Shown here: positions 8,239-16,451 of the stretch, one piece after another
Numbering within the stretch: position 1 is the stretch's first letter
How the letters are laid out: each line of letters opens with the position of its first letter
From: Candidatus Woesearchaeota archaeon
GTDB lineage: Archaea; Nanobdellota; Nanobdellia; Woesearchaeales; JACPIF01
Assembly (NCBI GenBank): GCA_016188215.1
Contig: JACPIF010000011.1
Location: 94,142-158,141 of the forward strand
DNA: 64,000 nt
Direction: 5' to 3'
Made by a program: the position numbers and the translations under genes
Notes under the pieces: model-generated
Database searches by the model: none
Told to the model about the DNA's origin: nothing
Seen by the model: only the letters and a program-made list of their open reading frames with translations

Positions 8239-9057
8239 TCATCTTAATTTTTTTATTTCGGGTAGTTTAGTCAATAACGTCATTTGTTCAATTGCTATTT
8301 TGTTCAGTTTTTCTAATCGTAATATTTTAGAGATTTCTTCTTTAATAAAATGGGCATTGAGATTTTCAAGATTGGATAAGCACACTAACTGGGTTACATC
8401 AGCATAATCCCGCATATTGCCTTCCATGGAAGGATTCTTTTCTCTCCACTCTTTTGCAGTCAATCCAAAAAGCGCAAGGTTTAAAATATCTGCTTCAGTT
8501 GCATAAATAAGTTTCTTCTCATCAATTGATATCTGTTCAGGTATAAGGTGTCTTTTAATCGCATCTGTATGAATTCTGTAATTTATTTTTGCTAGATTCC
8601 TTTTGATATCCCAGTCTAGAGATTTTCTTTCATTTTCTTCTTCCTTTAATCTCTGGAATTCTTTAATTAAGAATAATTTAAATTCAGCAGAAATCCATGA
8701 TGCAAACTCAAAGGCAATATCTTTATGAGCAAAAGTGCCCCCATTATTGCCAGATTTTGATATAATGCCAATAGCATTTGTTCTTTCAACCCACTTTTGA
8801 GGTGATAAAACAAAAGAATTACTTCCTGCTTGTCCAAGAAAGGAGGCGAATTCGACCCCTTTGAAATGCAAATTGTTTATCCTTTCCCAAAGCCCTAAGA
8901 ATTCGATAGTGTTTTTATTTCTTAGCCAGTTTTTAACAACATCTTTTGGTTCTTTGGGATTCTTGTATCTTGCGATGTCTGTTAGAGATATATAATCCTC
9001 TTTATTTTCATATGCTAATGATATTTCCTTGCCCAATACTTTAATCTTTTTATCCAT
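8239..9057 (-). CDS. KilA-N domain protein (full-length copy)
   Basis: 272 residues. The N-terminal ~120 residues form a KilA-N-like domain (SLTDIARYKN, NWLRNKNTIEFLGLWE, THKD-like FAHKDIAFEFASWIS), a DNA-binding module common in large DNA viruses and phages. The rest is helical and ends in a Leu-rich segment. Bacterial type I restriction loci sometimes carry KilA-N or RhuM genes between subunits, and this archaeal locus follows that pattern. A truncated relative sits 3 bases upstream. Role probably regulatory or phage-derived; not known. Confidence 0.7.
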   Translation of the reverse strand: MDKKIKVLGKEISLAYENKEDYISLTDIARYKNPKEPKDVVKNWLRNKNTIEFLGLWERINNLHFKGVEFASFLGQAGSNSFVLSPQKWVERTNAIGIISKSGNNGGTFAHKDIAFEFASWISAEFKLFLIKEFQRLKEEENERKSLDWDIKRNLAKINYRIHTDAIKRHLIPEQISIDEKKLIYATEADILNLALFGLTAKEWREKNPSMEGNMRDYADVTQLVCLSNLENLNAHFIKEEISKILRLEKLNKIAIEQMTLLTKLPEIKKLR

Positions 9058-9060
9058 TTT

Positions 9061-9285
9061 TTATACTCTAAACCCCTCGAATTCGAGGGGATTAAAACTG
9101 GGGTTGTTTATACGCTCCCAAATGCCCAGGAATTCAATAGTATTTCTGTTTCTAAGCCAATTTTGAATAACATAATCACTTCGTTCAGGATCTTTATACT
9201 TTGCAATATCAGTTATGCATATAAAATCATCTTCATTATACTTATAAAAGCTAACATCTTTGTTTAAGACTTTAATCTTGTCCAT
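9061..9285 (-). CDS. Truncated KilA-N domain paralogue
   Basis: 74 residues matching the start of the adjacent 272-residue KilA-N protein (both contain IARYK or IAKYK, NWLRN(K/R)NTIEFLG, WERINN), then stopping at EFEGFRV where the neighbour continues for ~200 residues. The two differ at many positions, so the duplication is not recent. The ATG overlaps the hsdS stop (TAATG), implying translational coupling. It may be a relic, or a short dominant-negative or independent DNA-binding piece. Confidence 0.6.
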   Translation of the reverse strand: MDKIKVLNKDVSFYKYNEDDFICITDIAKYKDPERSDYVIQNWLRNRNTIEFLGIWERINNPSFNPLEFEGFRV

Positions 9286-10418
9286 TATGCTAATTCACCT
9301 CTAAACGCCTTCTGCATCAATGAATTGAATAGATTGTCAATCTTTTCCTTGGATTGATTTTGTTTTTCTTTTAGATTTTCAACTCTTTTTACTATCTTTG
9401 CAAATTTTTCCTGGAGAGGAAGAGGTGGAAGAGGTATTTTTATCTTCTTTAGATTGATTATAGGTAATTGCGGTTGTGCAGTCCCAGAATTTGCTTGTTT
9501 AAATTGGTCTTGTATAATTGGCATATGAATCAAAAAAGACAAGAATCTAGGATTCATTCTTTTAAGGTTTGGTCTTAATAATACCATTCCGGAATTTATT
9601 CTAACATTCTTAAATGGTATTTCTTGACTATATAAAGCAACATTCCCTACAGTCCCTCTCGTAGTTAGGATAATATCATTTATCTTTGCTTTACCTTTTC
9701 TTAATTGTCCATCTTTTTCTTTAGTAATAAACATAACCTCATCAAAATTAAAGCCATTTTCCCTCACATTTCCAGTGTTCAAAAATAAACAATAACCTTC
9801 ATCAGAAAAATCATCACCATGCGGATAATTAACCCCTCTATCTCCATCAATTATTTCAAATATTTCACTATCGAATTCTTGTGGCTTGATTTTTCCAAAC
9901 ATCCCATAAAACACGCTCTGCAAATACTTCTGAGTCAGCCTATCAGCTTCTTCTCTTTTTTGTTTTAGTTTTTCTGCCTTCTCCAAAATTGAGACTATCC
10001 TATCCTGGATAGATATAGGCGGGATAACCACATCTAATGCTTTTAAGAATTTATAATGTCTACTATACCCATGAGACTCTATTTTTATATTTTTTAAGAA
10101 ATAAAACAGATACTTAGGATTAATATCAGATTTAGGCAATATAACCTTTACTCCATCAGCACCTAATGCAAAGGAAAATTCGATAAATTTTAAAATTCGT
10201 GTATGATCACCAAAGATTATTACTGGTCTGTTAATCTTTAATACCTTAGATTCATTGTCCGTATAACCTGCGATAAAATTATCTCCTTGATCAATAATAG
10301 GGAATTTACCCTTTTCCAAAAATTCACTCTGTGGGATCTTTAAGTTATTAGATGACGTTTCTCTTTCAACGCACTCTAATAAATTTCTCTTTATCCACCC
10401 CTTTGGTAACTGTTTCAT
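9285..10418 (-). CDS. hsdS: Type I restriction-modification specificity subunit
   Basis: 377 residues with two target-recognition domains, each followed by a long conserved helix: residues about 1-150 with the helix IVSILEKAEKLKQKREEADR, and about 185-345 ending FAKIVKRVENLKEKQNQSKE. PPISIQDRI and PLPPLPLQEKF are the usual entries to the spacer helices. Each half reads one part of the bipartite DNA target. Its start overlaps the end of the RHH gene by 4 bases. The methylation target cannot be read from the sequence. Confidence 0.92.
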   Translation of the reverse strand: MKQLPKGWIKRNLLECVERETSSNNLKIPQSEFLEKGKFPIIDQGDNFIAGYTDNESKVLKINRPVIIFGDHTRILKFIEFSFALGADGVKVILPKSDINPKYLFYFLKNIKIESHGYSRHYKFLKALDVVIPPISIQDRIVSILEKAEKLKQKREEADRLTQKYLQSVFYGMFGKIKPQEFDSEIFEIIDGDRGVNYPHGDDFSDEGYCLFLNTGNVRENGFNFDEVMFITKEKDGQLRKGKAKINDIILTTRGTVGNVALYSQEIPFKNVRINSGMVLLRPNLKRMNPRFLSFLIHMPIIQDQFKQANSGTAQPQLPIINLKKIKIPLPPLPLQEKFAKIVKRVENLKEKQNQSKEKIDNLFNSLMQKAFRGELA

Positions 10419-10786
10419 CCCTTAACCAACGCCTTCGGCACTGCTACACTTTTATCGTTTTTCTTCCCTAAAGTATCATTGCGCTTCTGTATTTGAAGCA
10501 TGATATTAGCCGACAAATCTTGTATAAATTCAAGATTAAGGTTTCTTAAAACCTCTACTTCTTTACCGTCATCAGGCTCTATGTTCCAGCTAAATGAGTC
10601 TGTATCTGGGTGATATTGGATTTTATTCTTTCCGGCTATATTAGAGACTGAGCCTGCTGCAAGTTTCTCAAGGATTGCATCCCTCATAAAGGTAGAGACA
10701 GCTACTCCGTTTAAGCTGCAAATCTTTTTAAGTAGAAGGTCATCCTCTTTCTCAAGCTTAACAGTTCGTGGTTTGTATTTACTCAT
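10415..10786 (-). CDS. Ribbon-helix-helix-like DNA-binding protein in restriction operon
   Basis: 123 residues. The N-terminal ~45 (PRTVKLEKEDDLLLKKICSLNGVAVSTFMRDAILEKL) have the strand-helix-helix pattern of ribbon-helix-helix proteins or plasmid-mobilisation-type antitoxins. The tail is charged and of unknown fold. It lies between hsdR and hsdS and overlaps hsdS by 4 bases, which suits a local transcription regulator, but no operator can be assigned. Confidence 0.6.
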   Translation of the reverse strand: MSKYKPRTVKLEKEDDLLLKKICSLNGVAVSTFMRDAILEKLAAGSVSNIAGKNKIQYHPDTDSFSWNIEPDDGKEVEVLRNLNLEFIQDLSANIMLQIQKRNDTLGKKNDKSVAVPKALVKG

Positions 10787-10852
10787 TTTTAGAAGCAGGA
10801 TATGGCTTTACTATTTAAACTTTTTGCTAAAAGAGGTATTATAAAATAATAC

Positions 10853-13588
10853 CTATTTAATCCTAATCTTACTTACTTCATTAACAATCATCTTAAGCTG
10901 ACCTGTACTAAACTTATCCAAAGGATTCTCATCAGAAAGGGGATGCTCGGTAAAATCCTTAGGAGTTAGATGTTTATTAATGGCAAAAAACTGCTCCAAG
11001 ATTCGCAGGAAATGGATCTGTTTTGCATTATACTCTTTATTATTCTCAACAATAAGCTTTTCAAATTGATCCTTTATCATCTCCTGGGGATCAGGCAAAT
11101 CCTTCAATTCTAAGATAGCCCTTAAGAACCCAACAAAATCCTGAGTTCTTTGTATGTTTTCTATAGTCCAATTAGGATTTAAATCCTTTAATTGTTTCTC
11201 TATCTCAAGGAGTTCTTTCCAAGTTATACCTTCTCGCATCATTTTCTGTAACAATGGGTTTTTCCTAATCTCGGCAAGTAGCGGATCTTCCTTCTTGGGC
11301 ATAGTAAAAGATTTGATAGTAAGAACACTATCGGGTGCATCAACCCTAATAATTTTCTTTCTCTCATGCTCATAATACTTCATTAGCGGGGCTATTACCC
11401 TTATCAAGAAGTCAATATCTGCAAAAGTTAGCTCTTGCCAGAACTTTTCCTGCATTATTCTTTGTATTGCGTCCTGCTTTGAGCGCACAGCTTGAAGATT
11501 AGAGCTCCAGATATTCTCTATTCTCTCCTGAACAAAGTCCTGCACCTCAAGAATGCTTTGCTTATCTCCTTCCTTCACATAAAAGAATAAGTCAACACAT
11601 CGTGAAATAAAAGTTTGGGCCTTACCGTCTCCAAATTCACTAAACCTAATCAGAGGGGCAATCTCATCCATTAAATCGTCAATATGTTCTTTGAGGTCAT
11701 ATTTTTTAGAAACAACCCTCTTAATAACATCAACTTTTGGCTTTACTATGAACGATTTCTGGTCAATTTTATTAATTGATTCTATTATATGTGTCTCAAC
11801 AATATCTTTTTCTTCATTTGTCAGCTTTTTCTTTAATAATTCGACTTCTTTCTTGAATATTTTAACTTTAGTATCCTCTATGATTTTAGATTTGTCAGCC
11901 TGCACTAATTGATGTGTCAAAACATTAGAATAATCTCCAAACTTAAAATCAAGTATTCTAAAATCATCTTTGGCTGGAGTTCCATCCTTTAAAGGAAGAA
12001 TCGATTTAATCCTACATGATTTAAAATTTCTAGTGCCTCTACCTAACATCTGCCAAAAGCGAATAGTCGAAAAAACAGGAGTCACAAAAACAAGATTCAT
12101 CATTTCAGGGATATCAATACCGGTATCGAGAACCCCCACAGATAACGCTATTCTTGGGCTTGGATCTTTTTTGAATCTCTTTACTCCATCCATATATCGT
12201 GCCTTTTCAGATACGATTACGTCAACTTCATCTGCCAGTTCAGGATGCAGCTTGCCAAACATACTGTTTAACGCCTCAGCATGTTCAACATTCACACAAA
12301 AAAATATTGTCTTACATGGCTTATCATCCTCAGATTTATAGCATCGATTCATGAATTCAGTAACTATAAGGGCATTTGTTTTGGCATCAGTAAAATATTT
12401 CGCGAATCGCTTTCCTGGAACTTGAAAATGATCAGGATCCTCCTCCTGTCTAATTAATTCTGTTTTCAAATCATTGTCCAAATCTATTCCTTTAACTCCC
12501 AGTTCCAATACCTTTGTAGAGATTATTTGAGCATCATATGGAACTAGTACCCCGTCTCGAACAGCCTCATCATAATCATATTTAACTGTAGGTTTTCCAT
12601 CAATACAATCAAATAATTCAAAGGTATCTTTTGCTTCAGTTTTAGAGGGAGTGGCTGTTAACCCTATTTGAATAGCATCAAAATACTTGAAAACTTGCCT
12701 ATCAGGATCATAATATGACCTATGTGCTTCATCAAAAATAATTATATCAAAGAAGGCTGGGCTAAACCTTTGCAGATTAGCTCCTCCTTCTTTCCTTTTT
12801 TCCTTTAAGGTTTGGACTGTAGAGACATATACCCTTTTATCACTGTCAAAGTCCTTAAATTGATTCAGCAAAGTTCTAGGTTCTGAACCTAAAAAATCAC
12901 CAAAGGCATCATATGCTTGTTTTCCAAGGGCAATCCTATCTACAACGAATAAGACATTTCGAACATAACTAGTCCTAATTAGAGCATCAATTATTGCCAT
13001 TGACACCCGGGTCTTTCCTGTTCCAGTTGCCATATTAATGAGTACTTTCCGATTACCTTTCTCAAGATGGTCTAGAACCTGCCTAACTATCTCCATATTT
13101 TTTGATCGATCTATAATTCTAGGACTTATCTCTATATCCGATAATTTTTGTCTTCCTTTTGATAGTATCATCCTTCTATGGAGATCAGATTGTGAAAAAT
13201 GCCCTGAAATCTTTCTGATTGGAAGGCCCTTTTCTTTGATATACCAATCTTTCCCATTTGTTAGGAATACTGGAACTGTATATTTAGTTTGAGTTTCAAT
13301 ATCTTTTTGATATGTTGTGGCCTGTATAGTACCTTTTTCAGCATTTACGGAGAACCTTTTGGCTTCAATTATAGCTAAAACGCTTTTATCAGAATCAAGG
13401 AGAACATAATCAATAAATCTGGATTCCCCTTCATCTTTCGGGTTATAATTGAGCTCATACTTCTTAAGTTTAAAGTCCGATTTAATTGAGTTAACTTCTC
13501 TTTTAAGAGATTCTTCTTTCCAACCAGCATCAATCAGCTGGGGATCTATTATGCCCTCTCTTGTCTTTTTCTCAGACAAATCAACCAT
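10853..13588 (-). CDS. hsdR: Type I restriction enzyme motor/endonuclease subunit
   Basis: 911 residues. An N-terminal PD-(D/E)xK nuclease (Asp60, Glu75-Ala-Lys77 in IIEAKR) is followed by a superfamily 2 helicase with Walker A ATGTGKT (187-193), DEAH box (286-289), LTATP motif III and QMLGRGTR motif VI, then a helical C-terminal region. It translocates DNA and cuts it when the HsdS target is unmethylated. It is the first gene of the island; a TTTATAAAGC-like TATA lies about 25 bases upstream of the start on the minus strand. The island is visibly more AT-rich than ychF next to it. Confidence 0.93.
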   Translation of the reverse strand: MVDLSEKKTREGIIDPQLIDAGWKEESLKREVNSIKSDFKLKKYELNYNPKDEGESRFIDYVLLDSDKSVLAIIEAKRFSVNAEKGTIQATTYQKDIETQTKYTVPVFLTNGKDWYIKEKGLPIRKISGHFSQSDLHRRMILSKGRQKLSDIEISPRIIDRSKNMEIVRQVLDHLEKGNRKVLINMATGTGKTRVSMAIIDALIRTSYVRNVLFVVDRIALGKQAYDAFGDFLGSEPRTLLNQFKDFDSDKRVYVSTVQTLKEKRKEGGANLQRFSPAFFDIIIFDEAHRSYYDPDRQVFKYFDAIQIGLTATPSKTEAKDTFELFDCIDGKPTVKYDYDEAVRDGVLVPYDAQIISTKVLELGVKGIDLDNDLKTELIRQEEDPDHFQVPGKRFAKYFTDAKTNALIVTEFMNRCYKSEDDKPCKTIFFCVNVEHAEALNSMFGKLHPELADEVDVIVSEKARYMDGVKRFKKDPSPRIALSVGVLDTGIDIPEMMNLVFVTPVFSTIRFWQMLGRGTRNFKSCRIKSILPLKDGTPAKDDFRILDFKFGDYSNVLTHQLVQADKSKIIEDTKVKIFKKEVELLKKKLTNEEKDIVETHIIESINKIDQKSFIVKPKVDVIKRVVSKKYDLKEHIDDLMDEIAPLIRFSEFGDGKAQTFISRCVDLFFYVKEGDKQSILEVQDFVQERIENIWSSNLQAVRSKQDAIQRIMQEKFWQELTFADIDFLIRVIAPLMKYYEHERKKIIRVDAPDSVLTIKSFTMPKKEDPLLAEIRKNPLLQKMMREGITWKELLEIEKQLKDLNPNWTIENIQRTQDFVGFLRAILELKDLPDPQEMIKDQFEKLIVENNKEYNAKQIHFLRILEQFFAINKHLTPKDFTEHPLSDENPLDKFSTGQLKMIVNEVSKIRIK

Positions 13589-13758
13589 AATAGAAGTAGT
13601 TATTTCTTCTTTTATAAAGCTTGTTCAGTTTTATACGTAAAATACTGCACAGAACCCCTTTATATACCTCACGCGCACATGTCCAGTGACCAGTGTACTA
13701 AGAAATAGCTCAATAAAGGCTGCATCACTAGATAAGAAGATTTATAGGGTGTCCAGTG
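13589..13758. other. Intergenic stretch between hsdR and ychF
   Basis: Holds the hsdR promoter region at its left end and, further right, two copies of GTCCAGTG (about 13681 and 13749) with CCAGTGT between them. No gene or clear hairpin seen. It marks the boundary between the AT-rich restriction island and core genes. Confidence 0.4.
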
Positions 13759-14955
13759 CTATTTCCCTGCAACAATCTCAATAACATCCTTGTTCTTCAA
13801 TAAATAATCCTTCCCGATAACCCGTTTTGTCCTGACATCAATTGCCCGTATGAAATTCTTCCCAAAATCAGTATGCAGCCTGAAGGCAAAATCAAGAGCT
13901 GTAGATCTCGGCGGCATTAAAAAGACATCAGGCAGCCTTCTCCCTTCGCTGTCCTCCAGTTTGTTTACGCCGCCTGGAAATATTGCAACGTACTTCAATA
14001 ACTCAAAAACAGCTTTGTCAACAACCTGCTGTACACCCGTGCTCCCATACTTCTCTAAAATATTTGCCCTGATAAACTCAAGCGCCTGCTTCTGCTTATC
14101 ATTTAGCTTCTCAGCTTTCAATATCTCAAAGCTGTTTTCTCCCGGGACATAGGAAATAAGCTCATGCTTTGCCGCTTCCCGCAGCGCAAGCTCAGCCTCA
14201 GCGGAGCATGTCACCAGAATATGCTCTGGAAATTCCTTCTTAAGGCGCTCAAAATTCTCATTGCCGGTGGCTACATCAACCTTATTGCAGGCTATCACCA
14301 TCGGTTTGGTCAGTTTTCGCAGCGTAACTGCAAGCCGCCTCAACACAGACGCATCCCACTTCATTATATCCTCTGGAAAACCTTCCTTTTGGATAACCTC
14401 CTCGGCCAAAAGTTCAGTAATCCCTAACCCGGACAGCTGCTTTGCCACAGCCTTTGATACTTTTCCTTTCTCCTGCTGCACTGTTCTGGCAAACTTCTCC
14501 CAGCCTTTCTCAACCAGCCTGAAGTACCACATATCAAGCTCAAACTCAAGAAACTTGATATCATTTGCAGGATCATAGCTGCCTGCCGCAACCATCTCTC
14601 CCTTCTCATTGGTGCTGCCGGAAACGTCAATCACGTGTATCAGCACATTTGCCTGCCTTAAGTCATCAAGAAAAGCGTTTCCCATTCCTTTTCCCTCATG
14701 CGCTCCCGGCACTAGGCCAGCAACATCCATCAGCTCAACAGGTACAAACCTCTTGTGCTGCATGCAGAATCCCTGGCGGGGATTGCACTGGGTATTGAAT
14801 TCCTTGTCGACGCATTCAACCTTTACATATGCAACGCCTGAATTAGATTTTATTGTAGTGAACGGATACGCAGCTATGTCCACTTCCGCCAGAGTTATGG
14901 CTTTGAAAAACGTGCTTTTTCCTACTGATGGTTTTCCGACTATTCCTATAAGCAT
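13759..14955 (-). CDS. ychF: YchF/OBG-family translation-associated NTPase
   Basis: 398 residues. P-loop GKPSVGKS (7-14), switch region DVAGLVPGAHEGKG, base-recognition CNKVD (in this family often ATP- as well as GTP-binding), a helical insertion, and a C-terminal TGS domain (ALDFAFRLHTDFGKNFIRAI). It belongs to the archaeal branch, which has the Cys-rich insert CNPRQGFCMQHK about residues 57-68. YchF proteins associate with the ribosome. Core gene, not part of the restriction island. Confidence 0.93.
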   Translation of the reverse strand: MLIGIVGKPSVGKSTFFKAITLAEVDIAAYPFTTIKSNSGVAYVKVECVDKEFNTQCNPRQGFCMQHKRFVPVELMDVAGLVPGAHEGKGMGNAFLDDLRQANVLIHVIDVSGSTNEKGEMVAAGSYDPANDIKFLEFELDMWYFRLVEKGWEKFARTVQQEKGKVSKAVAKQLSGLGITELLAEEVIQKEGFPEDIMKWDASVLRRLAVTLRKLTKPMVIACNKVDVATGNENFERLKKEFPEHILVTCSAEAELALREAAKHELISYVPGENSFEILKAEKLNDKQKQALEFIRANILEKYGSTGVQQVVDKAVFELLKYVAIFPGGVNKLEDSEGRRLPDVFLMPPRSTALDFAFRLHTDFGKNFIRAIDVRTKRVIGKDYLLKNKDVIEIVAGK

Positions 14956-14995
14956 GATATCAAAGAAAAGAGCTTATTTTAAAAGGCTTTTGATG

Positions 14996-15134
14996 TTATT
15001 GAAAATTCATGGGTTTAAAACCCCTTGCTTTAGCATGAATTTTCAATCCCGCAAACTTGCCTATCAATCACGAGGCGCAATCAAAACCCCAGCTTTTAAG
15101 CTTGGGATTGCGCCGAGTGGCAAGTTTGCGTTAT
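14996..15134 (+). repeat. 139-bp nested-hairpin repeat, copy A
   Basis: Two adjoining hairpins. The first has arms ATTGAAAATTCATG and CATGAATTTTCAAT (14 bp, perfect). The second has outer arms GCAAACTTGCC and GGCAAGTTTGC (11 bp) and, inside its loop, a further hairpin with arms GGCGCAATC/GATTGCGCC and CCCAGCTT/AAGCTTGGG. The whole unit reappears inverted at 16151-16289 with the same length and a single mismatch visible by eye. Confidence 0.9.
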
Positions 15135-15382
15135 TTAAGAATGCCCATTGCTTTCAGGTATTTTCTGGCGTTGCGCTTGAACTCTTCACCTGTGCCAAAC
15201 CTGTTCCTGAAATATTCATCTCTAGTTCGCATTTCTTTTTCCAGAAAGAATTTATGTAATTCAAAGAGAGTAGCATTATGTTTTAGATGGGTTGCGAAAT
15301 CTGAAACGAACTCTAACTCGGTAGTGCATTGTATTGTTTTCCCGCAACAATTAAAACTTTTAAAGAGTAATGTATTTGTCAT
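15131..15382 (-). CDS. Small hypothetical protein between the inverted repeats
   Basis: 83 residues, beginning MTNTLLFKSFNCCGKTIQC and ending in a basic helical tail (EEFKRNARKYLKAMGILK). It contains two Cys in the first quarter plus a third, and no membrane segment. Its stop codon falls inside repeat copy A. No family recognised. It and the ACT-domain gene are the only genes enclosed by the inverted repeats. Confidence 0.5.
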   Translation of the reverse strand: MTNTLLFKSFNCCGKTIQCTTELEFVSDFATHLKHNATLFELHKFFLEKEMRTRDEYFRNRFGTGEEFKRNARKYLKAMGILK

Positions 15383-15427
15383 GGTATATAAGCGATAAAC
15401 TTTTATTATTAAAACATTTGCTTTTTT

Positions 15428-16087
15428 TTACACTTTCTCCTCAATCAATTCCTGCAGCACCTCAAACGCTAGCGCTGTATCTTTCTTTGGGATGATAAAG
15501 GTAAGCTCTTTGCTGGTAGAAACTATCTCCACGACATTTATATTATTCCAGGCTAAAACCCTTGTAAAAGAGAAGAGCACACCTGGCGTATCAACATAAT
15601 CCTTGGAAAAATTGATTGAAACCGAGCTTAAATTCTCTTCAGTTACATGAATCCGCTCATCCTTGAGAATATCAAGCAGTTTCTCCTTGTATTTCGCATT
15701 TATGACAATAGAGATCTCATAGTTCCCCTGAATAATATTAAGGGTATCACCCTTCTCAAAATCAGCCAGGTCATATATATCTTCAAGCCTCGTAAAGAAA
15801 CTGTGCGTCTTGAGCACTCCCACATCCACCAGGTTGCTCTTCATTATGATTTCAGCATTGAAGCTGAACTTCTGCTGCTCTTTGCTCTGCCCCTGCAATT
15901 TTTCAGCATGCCTCCTGAGAGCCATGATAATCGCAGGCACATGTACCTCCTTTCCAAGCTTCTCTGCTATCTTGGCCTGCAGCTGTTCAGCCATCGCACT
16001 GTAGCTCACAATACCCTGTGTCAGTGCTTCCTGAAGCAAAGGCCTTCTTTTTATTTCATTCTCAATGAGGTTGCTTACGGTCACCAT
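15428..16087 (-). CDS. ACT-domain regulator with N-terminal helical DNA-binding-like region
   Basis: 219 residues. The N-terminal ~70 (LIENEIKRRPLLQEALTQGI, VHVPAIIMALRRHAE) look like a helix-turn-helix type segment. The remainder contains two ACT-like beta-alpha-beta units (about 75-145 and 150-219; TPGVLFSFTRVLAWNNINVV is typical), the ligand-sensing fold of amino-acid metabolism. Next to it is aspartate kinase. A near-palindrome in its own promoter (16101-16116) matches a perfect palindrome in the dapF promoter, so an amino-acid-sensing repressor of the lysine branch is a reasonable inference. Confidence 0.7.
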   Translation of the reverse strand: MVTVSNLIENEIKRRPLLQEALTQGIVSYSAMAEQLQAKIAEKLGKEVHVPAIIMALRRHAEKLQGQSKEQQKFSFNAEIIMKSNLVDVGVLKTHSFFTRLEDIYDLADFEKGDTLNIIQGNYEISIVINAKYKEKLLDILKDERIHVTEENLSSVSINFSKDYVDTPGVLFSFTRVLAWNNINVVEIVSTSKELTFIIPKKDTALAFEVLQELIEEKV

Positions 16088-16100
16088 AGTTCAAACAAAT

Positions 16101-16139
16101 TGTTATTATTATAACATTAAGTTTATAATCTATATAAAT
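16101..16139 (-). promoter_or_regulatory. Promoter and candidate operator of the ACT-domain gene
   Basis: On the minus strand a TATA-like TTTATATAG (16138-16130) is followed by TGTTATAATAATAACA (16116-16101), arms TGTTAT/ATAACA, then the ATG at 16087. The 16-base element differs from the dapF palindrome only in the centre and holds the same place relative to TATA and start. Consistent with autoregulation. Confidence 0.5.
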
Positions 16140-16150
16140 TTTCTGTTTTT

Positions 16151-16289
16151 ATAACGCAAACTTGCCACTCGGCGCAATCCCCAGCTTAAAAGCTGGGGTT
16201 TTGATTGCGCCTCGTGATTGATAGGCAAGTTTGCGGGATTGAAAATTCATGCTAAAGCAAGGGGTTTTAAACCCATGAATTTTCAATAA
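16151..16289 (-). repeat. 139-bp nested-hairpin repeat, copy B (inverted relative to A)
   Basis: Reverse complement of 14996-15134 across its full length, with one substitution seen (CCCCAGCTT here against CCCAAGCTT). The pair encloses 1,016 bases with two genes. From here to the aspartate kinase start at 16452 no gene is seen. Confidence 0.9.
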
Positions 16290-16451
16290 TGAATTTAGAC
16301 AGTCAGTACACTACGGATAAGAGTAATAGCAATGGGCATTGGGATAGCAAATGGCTTTCCGCCTACATTACTTCGGGGCAGCCTAATCAACTAAGGTTTT
16401 GTCGCAAGACAATTAAAGTCAAGCGCTAGAGCGTTAAAATTCTAAGGTGCA

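Noticed and set aside
5635-13700. Integration of the restriction island into tRNA-Phe with a direct repeat of the tRNA 3' end
   Set aside because: The island lies on the 5' side of the tRNA, and no copy of the tRNA 3' end was seen near 13.6-13.75 kb; no integrase gene is present.
13681-13757. GTCCAGTG direct repeats as an attachment site
   Set aside because: Only 8 bases, both on the same side of the island, with no third copy at the other boundary seen.
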